64,000 nucleotides of DNA from an uncultured Bacilli bacterium (GTDB lineage Bacteria > Bacillota_I > Bacilli_A > RF39 > UBA660): positions 62,001 to 126,000 of the forward strand of contig CAKOLL010000001.1 of the NCBI GenBank assembly GCA_934096295.1. Direction: 5' to 3'. The notes under the pieces were generated by a model. It saw only the letters and a program-made list of their open reading frames with translations, searched no databases and had not been told where the DNA came from. This document shows, piece by piece, positions 45,659-54,489 of this stretch (the first letter of the stretch is position 1; the number at the start of each line of letters is the position of its first letter). Position numbers and translations under genes: made by a program.

Positions 45659-46240
45659 TAAATTTTCTTCCATTAATGATTTAACTTTATTATATAAAAG
45701 TTCGTTGGCACTTTCTATATCCATGGCTGTTACTTTAAAAGGTTTACCATATCTTATAACTAGGTTTTTACTACGAAATACATAATCACCAGTTATGCCA
45801 AAAGGGACAAGATAAGCATCAGTTTTTTTAGCCATAGAGACTGAACCAAATTTGAACGGAAGCAAAAATTCTTTAGTTTTATTTCTAGTGCCTTCTGGAA
45901 ATAAACCAATTGCTCCGCCTTCTTTTAAGGTTTTTATGGCTTCGTCTTTTGCTTTACCATCATGATTTTGTCTATCTACACTTATACAACCAACTGCTGA
46001 AAAGAACCATCTTGTTTTTTTACTATCAAAATATTCTTTTTTGGCCATATATCTTATATACCTTTTTGTAGATATAATTGATAAACATTGATCATATAAA
46101 TGTTTATGGTTTCCCACGATTAAAATGGCTCCATCTCTTGGAATATTATCTTTTCCTATAATTGTAGGATTATAATACCATTTGAAAAATGGCCCTAGGA
46201 TGGTTCTTCCTAATCTATATAAAAATGGGGTTTTACTCAT
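45653..46240 (-). CDS. PlsC-like 1-acylglycerol-3-phosphate acyltransferase (1)
   Basis: 195 aa from the ATG at 46240, with GAGGTG eight bases upstream. The catalytic HKHLYD (HxxxxD form) is near residue 44, and FPEGTRNKTKEF near 110 is the substrate motif. It acylates lysophosphatidic acid at sn-2. Overlaps the acyl-CoA ligase gene by eight bases. The second acyltransferase at 47966 lies on the other side of the ligase. Confidence 0.9.
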   Translation of the reverse strand: MSKTPFLYRLGRTILGPFFKWYYNPTIIGKDNIPRDGAILIVGNHKHLYDQCLSIISTKRYIRYMAKKEYFDSKKTRWFFSAVGCISVDRQNHDGKAKDEAIKTLKEGGAIGLFPEGTRNKTKEFLLPFKFGSVSMAKKTDAYLVPFGITGDYVFRSKNLVIRYGKPFKVTAMDIESANELLYNKVKSLMEENLK

Positions 46241-47966
46241 CACAATCACCTCGCGTATCTTTTTGTAGGGATTTAAAATCTACTTTACCTAGCTTAGTTT
46301 TTGGTAATCTTTTTCTAATTACAAATTCACTAGGAATCATATATTTTGCTAATTTCTTTTTGCAATATGCTTTTATTTCTTCTTTCATAAACATACCAAT
46401 ATAACCTTCTTTTAAAACTATAAATGCTTTAGGTACCTCTTGCTTATAAGGATGGGGCACTCCGACGACTGTACATTGTAAAACTGCAGGATGTGATTCA
46501 ATTACCTCTTCAATATGAGATGGATAAACATTATATCCACTTGTTATTATCATTCTTTTTAATCTTCCTTTATAAAAGATAAAACCATCACTATCCATAT
46601 AACCTAAATCACCGGTATGAAGCCAAACGTGACCATCTTTATGAACTTGGAGGGCAGTATTCGTCTCTGATTCATTATTTAAATATCCTTGCATGAAGGC
46701 TTTAGAATGAACACATATTTCTCCGACCTCTCCATAAGGCAATGTAATACGGCTTGCTGGATCAATTATCTTAACTTGATTTCCAGGCAGAGGTATTCCA
46801 ACTGAACCAGATTTATTGACATCATCACAAGCTAGACATACAGCTGCCAAAGCTTCTGATAATCCATACCCTTGAGTAATTTTTCCCGGAGAATTGTGTT
46901 CTTTTAAATATTTATTCATACGATCTTCTAGAGATTTTGGTAAAATATCTCCCCCGGAAACAATGTATTTTAAATTAGATAAATCTAAATTTTTAATGTT
47001 ATTATTACTCATTAAAGCTTCATATAAAGTTGGTACTCCAAGAACGCATGAAGGCTTTTTTTTATGAAACATAATATCAAATTTTTTGGAATCAAATTGA
47101 GGTATTAATATTGAATAACAACCTAAAGCAAGAGGTGTATGCATTAATACACTTAAACCAAAACCATGAAAATTTGGCATTATAGCTAAACAACAATCAC
47201 CTGCATGGAGATTTTTCATTAATATATTTTCTTGTAAGGCACCAAGAATAAAGGCTCTATTTTGAATAACGACATTTTTAGGTGTTCCACTTGTTCCTCC
47301 GCTATGAATTATTACAGCTGGTGTATCACGACCAAACTTTGGGAATTTAATATGTTCACTTGTTTTATATTTTTTATAAAATGTTTTCCAACTATAAAAC
47401 ATGTCATTTTTAGGATACTTTTTGTATTTACCTATTTGAGTTACATTGTAAGCAATTTTCGTAAAAAAAGGCATATAGTCTGCAGCACTAGCAAATATAA
47501 CAGCTTCAACTGGAGATTTTTTTATAATATTTTCTACTTTTTCATAAAACGTACTTAGCATGATTAAATACTTACTTTGAGTTGATTCTAAACTTTGGAA
47601 AATTTCTTCTTCACTTGATAAGGGGTGAACCATATTGGCAATTGCACCGATTTTATTTAAAGCATATAAAACTACCAAAACATTTGGTATATTTGGAAGA
47701 CTGATAGAAACTATATCACCATGTTTAATACCGGATTTACTAAGTGCTTTTGCCCATTCGTTTATTTCATTTATAAAATCTTTGTAAAAACCTTTTTTAC
47801 CCATATATTCATAAGCATAGTTATCTGGATACAAATGTGCACTCTTTTTTACTTGATCATACATGCTTATATCAGGTATTTTAATATTTAATTCTTCTTT
47901 AGTATAATATTTAGCCCATGGTTCAGGAATGGGTTTTCTTCTTCTTAAAAAAGAAAATATATTCAT
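46233..47966 (-). CDS. AMP-dependent acyl-CoA (or acyl-ACP) ligase
   Basis: 577 aa. AMP-binding motif VIIHSGGTSGTPKNVVIQ near residue 188, GGDILPKSLEDRM and TQGYGLSEA near 345, and HTGDLGYMDSDGFIFYKGRLKRMIITSG near 455. It activates a fatty acid with ATP. Sandwiched between two plsC-like genes, it probably provides acyl groups for phospholipid synthesis. Shares TAATG with the upstream gene. Confidence 0.93.
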   Translation of the reverse strand: MNIFSFLRRRKPIPEPWAKYYTKEELNIKIPDISMYDQVKKSAHLYPDNYAYEYMGKKGFYKDFINEINEWAKALSKSGIKHGDIVSISLPNIPNVLVVLYALNKIGAIANMVHPLSSEEEIFQSLESTQSKYLIMLSTFYEKVENIIKKSPVEAVIFASAADYMPFFTKIAYNVTQIGKYKKYPKNDMFYSWKTFYKKYKTSEHIKFPKFGRDTPAVIIHSGGTSGTPKNVVIQNRAFILGALQENILMKNLHAGDCCLAIMPNFHGFGLSVLMHTPLALGCYSILIPQFDSKKFDIMFHKKKPSCVLGVPTLYEALMSNNNIKNLDLSNLKYIVSGGDILPKSLEDRMNKYLKEHNSPGKITQGYGLSEALAAVCLACDDVNKSGSVGIPLPGNQVKIIDPASRITLPYGEVGEICVHSKAFMQGYLNNESETNTALQVHKDGHVWLHTGDLGYMDSDGFIFYKGRLKRMIITSGYNVYPSHIEEVIESHPAVLQCTVVGVPHPYKQEVPKAFIVLKEGYIGMFMKEEIKAYCKKKLAKYMIPSEFVIRKRLPKTKLGKVDFKSLQKDTRGDCDE

Positions 47967-48535
47967 TATTCTTCTCCTCTTTCCTCTTTAATTATATTCA
48001 TTAGCCTTTCAGTTTCTTCCTTTATATTTTCACTACATTTAATTGGTTCTAAAAATTTAATTGTTAGATTTCTTGAAAATAACTTATATTTTCCTGTTAT
48101 TACAAACGGCACTATCTGACTATTTGTATCAACTGCCATTTTAACAGCACCTTTTTTAAATTTTAGCATGTGTCCTTCTTTTTCTGTGGTTCCTTCTGGA
48201 AATATGCCTATTAACTTTTCTTTTTTTAAATATCTTTCTGCTGTTATTAAAGCATTTCCATCTCTGGCTTTTCTATCAACTGGAATAAGCCCAAGGTTAC
48301 CGAAGATTATTTTTTTAGGTCCAGACCATAGTTCTTTTTTAGCTAAAAAATGGACATTTCTTTTGGTGCATGAAATTAAAAGTGGAGCATCAAAAATACT
48401 GGTATGGTTACCCGCTAAAATTACTCTACCACTTTTTGGGATATTTTCAGTACCAATTATTTTAGGCGTTAAAAACACCCTAAATACAAATGTAATAATT
48501 GGTCTTAATATTTTATATAATAAACAATCTTTCAT
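47966..48535 (-). CDS. PlsC-like acyltransferase (2)
   Basis: 189 aa. HTSIFD near residue 44 is the HxxxxD catalytic motif, and FPEGTTEKEG is near 108. It begins behind GAGGAATGAT. First gene of the acyltransferase-ligase-acyltransferase operon. Sequence identity to the first copy is limited, so the two may differ in substrate or position. Confidence 0.9.
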   Translation of the reverse strand: MKDCLLYKILRPIITFVFRVFLTPKIIGTENIPKSGRVILAGNHTSIFDAPLLISCTKRNVHFLAKKELWSGPKKIIFGNLGLIPVDRKARDGNALITAERYLKKEKLIGIFPEGTTEKEGHMLKFKKGAVKMAVDTNSQIVPFVITGKYKLFSRNLTIKFLEPIKCSENIKEETERLMNIIKEERGEE

Positions 48536-48616
48536 ATATCATTCCTCGTACAATATTGTATCAAATTTCTAGTGAAATGTCTCTATTTATAAATGAGTTT
48601 TTGTAAATTGTAAGAT

Positions 48617-48645
48617 TTGACATTGATTTTCATTTATGTTATGAT
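48617..48645 (+). promoter_or_regulatory. Promoter of the antisense RNA
   Basis: TTGACA, 17-base spacer, TATGAT; predicted start near 48652. Confidence 0.85.
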
Positions 48646-48667
48646 GTATTTAGCAAAGGAAATTTGC

Positions 48668-48715
48668 ATATAATAAAAAGGAACACCTCAGCTTTTCCAT
48701 GTTGGGTGTTAGCCT
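48668..48715 (-). terminator. Terminator of the peptide mRNA
   Basis: AACACC and GGTGTT form a stem, followed by CCTTTTTATT on the minus strand. Confidence 0.7.
48675..48715 (+). repeat. First copy of the direct repeat bracketing the Rpn gene
   Basis: See the second copy at 50111-50151. This copy contains the terminator of the toxin peptide mRNA and the central part of the antisense RNA. Confidence 0.7.
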
Positions 48716-48723
48716 AATGTAAG

Positions 48724-48840
48724 CTACCCAATCAAGTTAGATTGGGTATTAATTTTTAGTATAAGTATCAATATGATACTTAATACTATTATGATGGTAA
48801 TTCGATCAAGTAATTTTAACAAAAACGTTTTAATCTTCAC
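48724..48840 (-). CDS. Small hydrophobic peptide, candidate type I toxin
   Basis: 38 aa: GTG start at 48840 with GGAGG eight bases upstream; stop TAG at 48724. The peptide begins MKIKTFLLKLLDRITIIIVL and continues with a run of Ile/Leu to about residue 30, then a polar end (NTQSNLIG). One helix with a basic front is typical of membrane-acting type I toxins. The mRNA ends are complementary: 48878-48893 in the 5' leader pairs 15 of 16 bases with 48700-48715 in the 3' end. Such long-distance pairing keeps Hok/AapA-type mRNAs silent. No sequence family recognised. Confidence 0.6.
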   Translation of the reverse strand: MKIKTFLLKLLDRITIIIVLSIILILILKINTQSNLIG

Positions 48841-48915
48841 GCAATATCCCTCCTTCCATAATTAGAATTATAAAAAGAGGCTAATACCCAACAACTGAAA
48901 TATTCCTTAAGTAGT

Positions 48916-48944
48916 ATTTTATCATAAGAATTTTATAAAAGCAA
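48916..48944 (-). promoter_or_regulatory. Promoter of the toxin-peptide mRNA
   Basis: TTGCTT (48944-48939), 17-base spacer, TAAAAT (48921-48916); predicted start near 48909. Confidence 0.65.
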
Positions 48945-49006
48945 TGTTTTTCCACACTGTTATATCAAAATACCAAATCGTATATGTTTAGGTATTTTTT
49001 AATTGT

Positions 49007-49942
49007 TTAAATATTTTTTATTTCTTCTTCACTTAATCCTGTTATAGCTACAATCTTTTCTAGAGGAATATTCTCTTTTAATAAGTTTTTTGTTATCTCA
49101 CGTTGAGCCTCTATTTTGCCAGACTTAAGTCCTTTAGCTAACCCCTTTTCAAGACCTTCAGCTAAACCTTTTTCAAGTCCTTCCTCTAATCCTTCTCTTC
49201 TGGCAATATTTTTTTCAGTATTTTTAATGTACTTTTCTTCTTCCTCCGGAGTAATATCATATATGAATACATCTTCTTTATTTAATCTTTTCAACTTATC
49301 AACACTCTCCTTAACACTAGAGTTATTTACTTCACTACAATACTTTTCAAAATCTTCCTTATTCTTTATTCCCAGCATTGTTAAAAGTGGTTTTTCTCTA
49401 GCACTTTTCATGTCTTTATCATACCAAAGTTTAGCAAACTTTTCAACATTGATTTCATAATATTTGAATCGATTATCTAATTCTTTTTTATAGTTCTTAT
49501 CATAAAATGTATAACATGTTATTAATGGATCACTCAGGCTTACTTTATAGTTTAATGAGATATGAATAAACTCTGAAACAGTATCATATGCTTCACTCAC
49601 TAATGTCTTTTGACTACAGAATGAAAAATAAAAATTCATATTTCTTACCTTTGTAATCCCACTATATGATGAATTAAGATCTAGATTTATTTTTCTTCCT
49701 TCAGCTTCTACGAGCAAATCAAGTCTTTTACTCCGTTCATTTTTTTGTCTTACATTTAATTCAACGGGAATAAATTTAATTATTCTATCAATTTTGATAT
49801 CCAAACACTCACTTAAAAGTTCACAAAGTATGTGTGTTCTATCTTCATTAAATCCCACGAATATTGCTTTAAACATCTTATCATAATTAAATCCATAAAA
49901 GACTTCTTTTGTTTTTTCTTTTTCTATTAATTTACTTGGCAT
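49007..49942 (-). CDS. Rpn/PD-(D/E)XK nuclease family protein
   Basis: 311 aa. NYDKMFKAIF and FIPVELNVRQKNERSKRLDLLVE match the PDDEXK_2 nuclease core. After the Asp of RLDLLVE, the usual E-x-Q is DLN (KINLDLN), so activity is uncertain. The tail (about 245-280) is a repeat of EGLEKGLAEGL type units, found in many Rpn proteins. These were annotated as transposases and are linked to recombination and phage defence. It has an AAAGGAGG ribosome site and lies in the accessory island between the type I module and valS. Confidence 0.85.
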   Translation of the reverse strand: MPSKLIEKEKTKEVFYGFNYDKMFKAIFVGFNEDRTHILCELLSECLDIKIDRIIKFIPVELNVRQKNERSKRLDLLVEAEGRKINLDLNSSYSGITKVRNMNFYFSFCSQKTLVSEAYDTVSEFIHISLNYKVSLSDPLITCYTFYDKNYKKELDNRFKYYEINVEKFAKLWYDKDMKSAREKPLLTMLGIKNKEDFEKYCSEVNNSSVKESVDKLKRLNKEDVFIYDITPEEEEKYIKNTEKNIARREGLEEGLEKGLAEGLEKGLAKGLKSGKIEAQREITKNLLKENIPLEKIVAITGLSEEEIKNI

Positions 49943-50110
49943 AAAAACCCTCCTTTGATAAGTTTATATCTTAAGTCACAAATACCAAAAAAAGCAAGAA
50001 AAATCGTCCGCCAAAAATCGACATAAATCGGGATATTCATGCTATTTCATCACATTTTTAGGGAAAACTAAAAACACAAAAAATATACATTTTTTTAAAA
50101 TTTGTATATA

Positions 50111-50151
50111 AAAAAGGAACACCTCAACTTTTCCATGTTTGGTATTAGCCT
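50111..50151 (+). repeat. Copy of the peptide-locus terminator element
   Basis: 38 of 41 bases match 48675-48715. The homology extends about 15 bases upstream. It is in the same orientation and lies on the far side of the Rpn gene, so the two copies bracket it. Probably a remnant of a second type I module or a duplication boundary. Confidence 0.7.
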
Positions 50152-50158
50152 TATTAAA

Positions 50159-50200
50159 TGAAAATTAAAAGAAGCCGCAAAAAAGCTTCTTTTAATTTTA
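50159..50200 (-). terminator. Terminator of valS
   Basis: AAAATTAAAAGAAGC pairs with GCTTCTTTTAATTTT around TTTTTTGCG on the minus strand; a T-rich tract follows. Confidence 0.85.
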
Positions 50201-52729
50201 GTTAGTCGAATTGTTTTTTTTTAATTTTGCTAATTTTTCTTCTTCAGCTTTTAAAGTATTCTTTTCTTTTTCTACAAGTTCCTTCGGAGCTTTATTTAAA
50301 TAGTTTTCATTACTTAAAAGATTCTTTCTTCTAGAAATTGATGCTTCTAGATCACTGATTTGTTTATTTTTCAACATAATATCTTCTTCAGTAATTTCTT
50401 TTTCATAATATAAATCAATATTATAGTTTTTATAAATACAAGTATATTTTGTACCAGATATTTTAGTGTGTTCATCTAAGTTAATACGAAGTAATTTAAA
50501 TATTAAACTATAATCATCATCACTATTTATTTTTATACCAAAGTCTTTACCAATTTTATTTTCTAGTTTTACATTTCTAAATACTTTAATAAATTCAATA
50601 ATATTATCAAATTCTTCACATTCTTTTGTAAAAATTTCATCTTTATTATATTCTGGGTATTTTGATAATATAATATTTTCTTCATGAATTGGTAAATTAT
50701 TATAAAGTTCATCAGTTACATAAGGCATGAATGGATGTAACATCTTTAGAATACTTGATAATACTTTATATAGAACTGATTTTGTTGTTTTACTTTCAAG
50801 ACTAAATTTAGCAAATTCAATGTAGTTATCACAAAAATCATTCCATACAAAACTATAAATTTCACTACCTACATTATTAAATTCATAATGTTCCATGTTT
50901 TTTGTTACACTTTTAATGGTGTTATTTAATTTTGTAAGTATCCATTTATCTTCAGTTTTTAAATCATTAAATTCTAGTTCTGTTAATCCATCGATATTCA
51001 TTAGAACAAATCTTGATGCATTCCATAATTTATTAATGAAATTCCATGTTGATTTTACTTTTTCTTCATCATATCTTAGGTCTGTACCAGCTGCTGCACT
51101 GGTTGTTAGGAAGAATCTTAATGCATCTGCTCCATAGGTATCAATAACATCCATTGGATCTACCCCATTACCTAGGGATTTACTCATCTTTCTTCCTTCT
51201 TTATCTCTGATAAGTCCATGAATTAAACAGTCTTTAAATGGTCTTTTTCCAGTAAAATGTAATCCTTGGAATGTCATACGATTTACCCAGAATGGAATGA
51301 TATCATAACCTGTTACTAAGACATTATTTGGATAAAATTTCTTAAAATCGTTTGTTTCTTCTGGCCAACCTAAAGTTGAAAATGGCCATAAAGCACTTGA
51401 GAACCAAGTATCTAAAACATCGGTATCTTGATGCCAACCTTCACCTGATGGAGCATCTTCACCAACATAAACCTCATCGCCTTTATACCAAGCGGGAATT
51501 CTATGTCCCCACCAAAGTTGACGAGATATACACCAGTCATATGTAATTTCCATCCAGTGATTCATTATTTTTTCAAACCTAGTTGGAACAAAATTTACTT
51601 TTGTATCTTTATTTTTTTGATTTTCTAATACTTTATCTGCAAGTGGACGCATCTTAACAAACCATTGTTTTGATAAGTATGGTTCAATCATTACTCCACT
51701 TCTTTCACTATGACCAACATTGTGAGTTATTTCTTCGATACTAATTAATAAATCTTTTTCTTTTAGGGCTTCAATTAACTTTTCACGAGCTTCAAATCTA
51801 TCTAATCCCGCAAATTCTAAAGCATTTTTATTCATCGTTCCATCTGGATTAATACAAATAATTCTCTCTAAGTTATGACGATTACCTACCTCAAAGTCAT
51901 TTGGATCATGAGCTGGAGTAATTTTTACAATACCTGTTCCAAATTCTGGATCAGCGTGTTCATCTCCGATAATAGGAATTAGTTTATTAACTAAAGGTAA
52001 GATAACATTTTTACCAATTAAATCTTTGTAGCGTTCATCATTTGGGTTAACTGCAACAGCTGTATCTCCGAATAAGGTTTCTGGTCTAGTTGTTGCTACC
52101 TCTAGAAATTCATTAGTACCTTCAATAAAATATTTAATATGATAAAAAGCACCTTTTACCTCTTTATATATAACCTCTTCATTGGATAATGCTGTCATAG
52201 CTTGTGGGTCCCAATTTATTATTCTTTCTCCACGATAAATTAAACCTTCATCATATAAAGTTTTAAATACATGATTTACAGCTTTATTTAATCCTTCATC
52301 TAATGTAAATCTTTCTTTAGAATAACACAATGCAAGACCTAATTTTGCCCATTGTTCATGAATATTATTAGCATATTCATTTTTCCAATCCCAAGCATAT
52401 TTTAACCATTCTTCACGAGTAATTCCACGAGGATTAATTTCCATATCTCTTAGCTTAGCATCAACTTTAGCTTGAGTCGCAATACCAGCATGGTCCATTC
52501 CTGGAACCCATATAGCATTAAATCCTTGCATTCTTTTAAAACGAATTAATATATCTTGAAGTGTTGTATCCCAGGCATGACCTAAATGTAATTTACCAGT
52601 AACATTTGGGGGAGGAATAACTATTGCATATGGTGGTAATCCATCTTTTTCTTCAAAATAATTATTTTGAACCCATTTAGCATATTTACCTTCTTCAACA
52701 CTTAAGTGATTATACTTTTTTTCTAACAT
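50198..52729 (-). CDS. valS: Valyl-tRNA synthetase
   Basis: 843 aa. PPPNVTGKLHLGHAWD near residue 40 is the HIGH site, and GRKMSKSLGNGVDP near 517 is KMSKS. WTSRQLWWG-type block present as CISRQLWWGHRIP. C-terminal coiled-coil arm at about 775-843. It charges tRNA-Val and edits Thr. It follows a metallopeptidase gene in the T-box-controlled transcript. Confidence 0.98.
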   Translation of the reverse strand: MLEKKYNHLSVEEGKYAKWVQNNYFEEKDGLPPYAIVIPPPNVTGKLHLGHAWDTTLQDILIRFKRMQGFNAIWVPGMDHAGIATQAKVDAKLRDMEINPRGITREEWLKYAWDWKNEYANNIHEQWAKLGLALCYSKERFTLDEGLNKAVNHVFKTLYDEGLIYRGERIINWDPQAMTALSNEEVIYKEVKGAFYHIKYFIEGTNEFLEVATTRPETLFGDTAVAVNPNDERYKDLIGKNVILPLVNKLIPIIGDEHADPEFGTGIVKITPAHDPNDFEVGNRHNLERIICINPDGTMNKNALEFAGLDRFEAREKLIEALKEKDLLISIEEITHNVGHSERSGVMIEPYLSKQWFVKMRPLADKVLENQKNKDTKVNFVPTRFEKIMNHWMEITYDWCISRQLWWGHRIPAWYKGDEVYVGEDAPSGEGWHQDTDVLDTWFSSALWPFSTLGWPEETNDFKKFYPNNVLVTGYDIIPFWVNRMTFQGLHFTGKRPFKDCLIHGLIRDKEGRKMSKSLGNGVDPMDVIDTYGADALRFFLTTSAAAGTDLRYDEEKVKSTWNFINKLWNASRFVLMNIDGLTELEFNDLKTEDKWILTKLNNTIKSVTKNMEHYEFNNVGSEIYSFVWNDFCDNYIEFAKFSLESKTTKSVLYKVLSSILKMLHPFMPYVTDELYNNLPIHEENIILSKYPEYNKDEIFTKECEEFDNIIEFIKVFRNVKLENKIGKDFGIKINSDDDYSLIFKLLRINLDEHTKISGTKYTCIYKNYNIDLYYEKEITEEDIMLKNKQISDLEASISRRKNLLSNENYLNKAPKELVEKEKNTLKAEEEKLAKLKKNNSTN

Positions 52730-52745
52730 TTTAACACATCCTTTT

Positions 52746-53342
52746 TTAAATAATTTCTTTAAGTATATTTATACTATCTTTATCAAATTTTAAAATTTCT
52801 TTTAATTTTTCTAAACCATATGTTTCTATAATTCTTTTTATAATAGAAAAGTAGACTCGATACGATACCTTCTCATTTAAAACATCCTCAACTTTAATAT
52901 TTTCAATATTACATTCTTCATATTGATTAGTTAAATAATTTGCAATACCTTCCCACAAGTATTTATAAAAATACGAATTATCCTTAGCCATATAATAAGT
53001 ATGTAAAATATGTACACATTCATGTAATACCATTTTTTTGTAATCAATAAAGCTTTCATTTTTATGAGCTGTATTATCATAATCATTATAACTACAACAA
53101 AGTATAGTATCATTTCCACTATTTATTAAGCCAACTACATAATCATTTAGTTTAAAAGACAAATTGTTAATTACATAATTATCTAAACTTTTTTTACTAT
53201 CAAAAATCTTTATTGTAATTATAAGATTCTTATTAAATTCAAAAAAATCGGTAATGCTTTTTATATTAGCATTTAAAAATTCATTTAACTCATTTAATTG
53301 AGTATCATTAAGGCCATTATTTTCATATTTAAAACTAATCAT
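52746..53342 (-). CDS. HExxH metallopeptidase-like protein
   Basis: 198 aa from the ATG at 53342, which best fits the AGGAAG site eight bases upstream; two in-frame starts lie just before. The zinc motif HECVH near residue 113 and EGIANYL near 137 (Glu ligand) give a gluzincin pattern. No signal peptide, so probably cytoplasmic. It lies between the T-box and valS, an unusual insertion. Substrate unknown. Confidence 0.75.
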   Translation of the reverse strand: MISFKYENNGLNDTQLNELNEFLNANIKSITDFFEFNKNLIITIKIFDSKKSLDNYVINNLSFKLNDYVVGLINSGNDTILCCSYNDYDNTAHKNESFIDYKKMVLHECVHILHTYYMAKDNSYFYKYLWEGIANYLTNQYEECNIENIKVEDVLNEKVSYRVYFSIIKRIIETYGLEKLKEILKFDKDSINILKEII

Positions 53343-53359
53343 AATCATCACTTCCTAAA

Positions 53360-53548
53360 ATAAAAAAGGCTGATACCCAAGGAGTGCTATTGTGCACGGT
53401 ACCATCCCTTTATTTAACTTAATTGATTTTATAGCATCTCTGCATTATTTCTCCTTAAGCAACCTTCATATATCTTCCTTATTAGCTTCCACCAAATGCT
53501 AACTCTCTATAAAATCAGAATATACTACTCCTCAAAAATCATTGAAAT
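53360..53548 (-). promoter_or_regulatory. T-box leader (valine) upstream of the valS transcript
   Basis: Minus-strand leader with the T-box GGGATGGTACCGTG. The terminator arm GGTATCAGCC pairs with GGATGGTACC and is followed by six T residues. The apical stem GTTAGC...GGTGG...GCTAA has the GGTGG loop of Stem I. The region GAAGGTTGCTT holds a GUU triplet, which would specify valine; the specifier position is inferred. Uncharged tRNA-Val would favour antitermination. Confidence 0.85.
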
Positions 53549-53555
53549 ATAGTTT

Positions 53556-53584
53556 ATTTTAACAAATATTTTATGATAATTCAA
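53556..53584 (-). promoter_or_regulatory. Promoter of the T-box transcript
   Basis: TTGAAT, 17-base spacer, TAAAAT on the minus strand, overlapping the end of the upstream gene. Confidence 0.65.
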
Positions 53585-54482
53585 TAGTTTCTTGTGATTT
53601 TCCATCAACCATGATATCAACTTTATTTTCATTTACATTAAAATAGAATTTATCATAATTAGATATCTCTAAAATTTTAAGTACTGGATTAAGGCAATTT
53701 TCATATATAAATAGTTGTCTATTATATAAAATGAATAAGTATTTTCCTACCCCATAGACATTGGTTTTAGGTAATCCTGGTAAATATTCAATTTTATCTT
53801 TGTCATAAATATGATACGTATTATTTGTATATGTGATGTAATAATTATCATTAAAATCTACGATTTCTTCAGTTACATTATCAAATAAAGTTGTATTATC
53901 ATCTTTTAAAACTTGCCATATGCCATCTTTATTTGTTATAAACTTAGATGAATCTAAAATATTATTTGTGTAATGAGATGGAATAGCTATATAATTATAT
54001 GTACTCGGTATAGTACTATGAGATAAGTCAAAGAATACTACTCCCCAACCTGTATTTTTTTCAACAATTCCAAAATTTGAACTAGCCTTTGTATCATATG
54101 TTTTTATACTTTTATAAGTATCAACTTTTTTACTATTTTTTAAATTATATAATACAATATCATTATTTTCTTTAAATATTCCATAAAAATCATTTATAAT
54201 ACTTGATAGTTCTGTAGATTCATTTTGATATGAATTAGTATGATAATCTGTATCATTGTATGTAGTTGTTGCTAGAGAACAAGTACTACATTCATATGTT
54301 GATATTAAAGTGTTATCTTTATAAAAATATAATTTATTATTATAGATAAAATCTTTATTAGGATTATCATCTTTAATAATATTTTTAGTTGTGGAATAAC
54401 TATTTATAGTACCATAAACCCCCATTGGTAATATAATTGCTAGTAAAACAATAATTGTAATTAATGTCTTTTTATCCTTCAT
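53571..54482 (-). CDS. Exported KWG-like protein (short)
   Basis: 303 aa from the ATG at 54482, with TAGGTGTATC upstream. Signal anchor at residues 6-26. The outside part is beta-rich, with repeat-like units (KDGIWQVLKDD, NNTYHIYDKD) and four cysteines (YECSTCS, ENCLN). It shares blocks with the longer neighbour (NKLYFYKDNTLISTYEC vs GKLIFI..ELGSYEC). Function unknown. Confidence 0.65.
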   Translation of the reverse strand: MKDKKTLITIIVLLAIILPMGVYGTINSYSTTKNIIKDDNPNKDFIYNNKLYFYKDNTLISTYECSTCSLATTTYNDTDYHTNSYQNESTELSSIINDFYGIFKENNDIVLYNLKNSKKVDTYKSIKTYDTKASSNFGIVEKNTGWGVVFFDLSHSTIPSTYNYIAIPSHYTNNILDSSKFITNKDGIWQVLKDDNTTLFDNVTEEIVDFNDNYYITYTNNTYHIYDKDKIEYLPGLPKTNVYGVGKYLFILYNRQLFIYENCLNPVLKILEISNYDKFYFNVNENKVDIMVDGKSQETIELS

Positions 54483-54489
54483 GATACAC

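Larger units (their letters stand above)
48652..48757 (+). ncRNA. Antisense antitoxin RNA of a type I module
   Basis: About 106 bases from the promoter at 48617. It ends with the hairpin TACCCAATC/GATTGGGTA and a T-rich tract at 48748-48757. It is complementary to the last 34 bases of the peptide gene and the 3' end of its mRNA, including the 16-base block at 48700-48715. The overlapping tail-to-tail layout matches type I antitoxins such as RatA or SR4. Confidence 0.6.
48536..49006. other. Toxin-antitoxin intergenic island
   Basis: This 470-base stretch has no long gene, but holds the small peptide gene, its antisense RNA, both promoters and both terminators described in the separate entries. 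Confidence 0.6.

Noticed and set aside
49007..49942. Insertion sequence transposase
   Set aside because: The Rpn/PD-(D/E)XK family is often labelled transposase, but no terminal inverted repeats or target-site duplication flank it.
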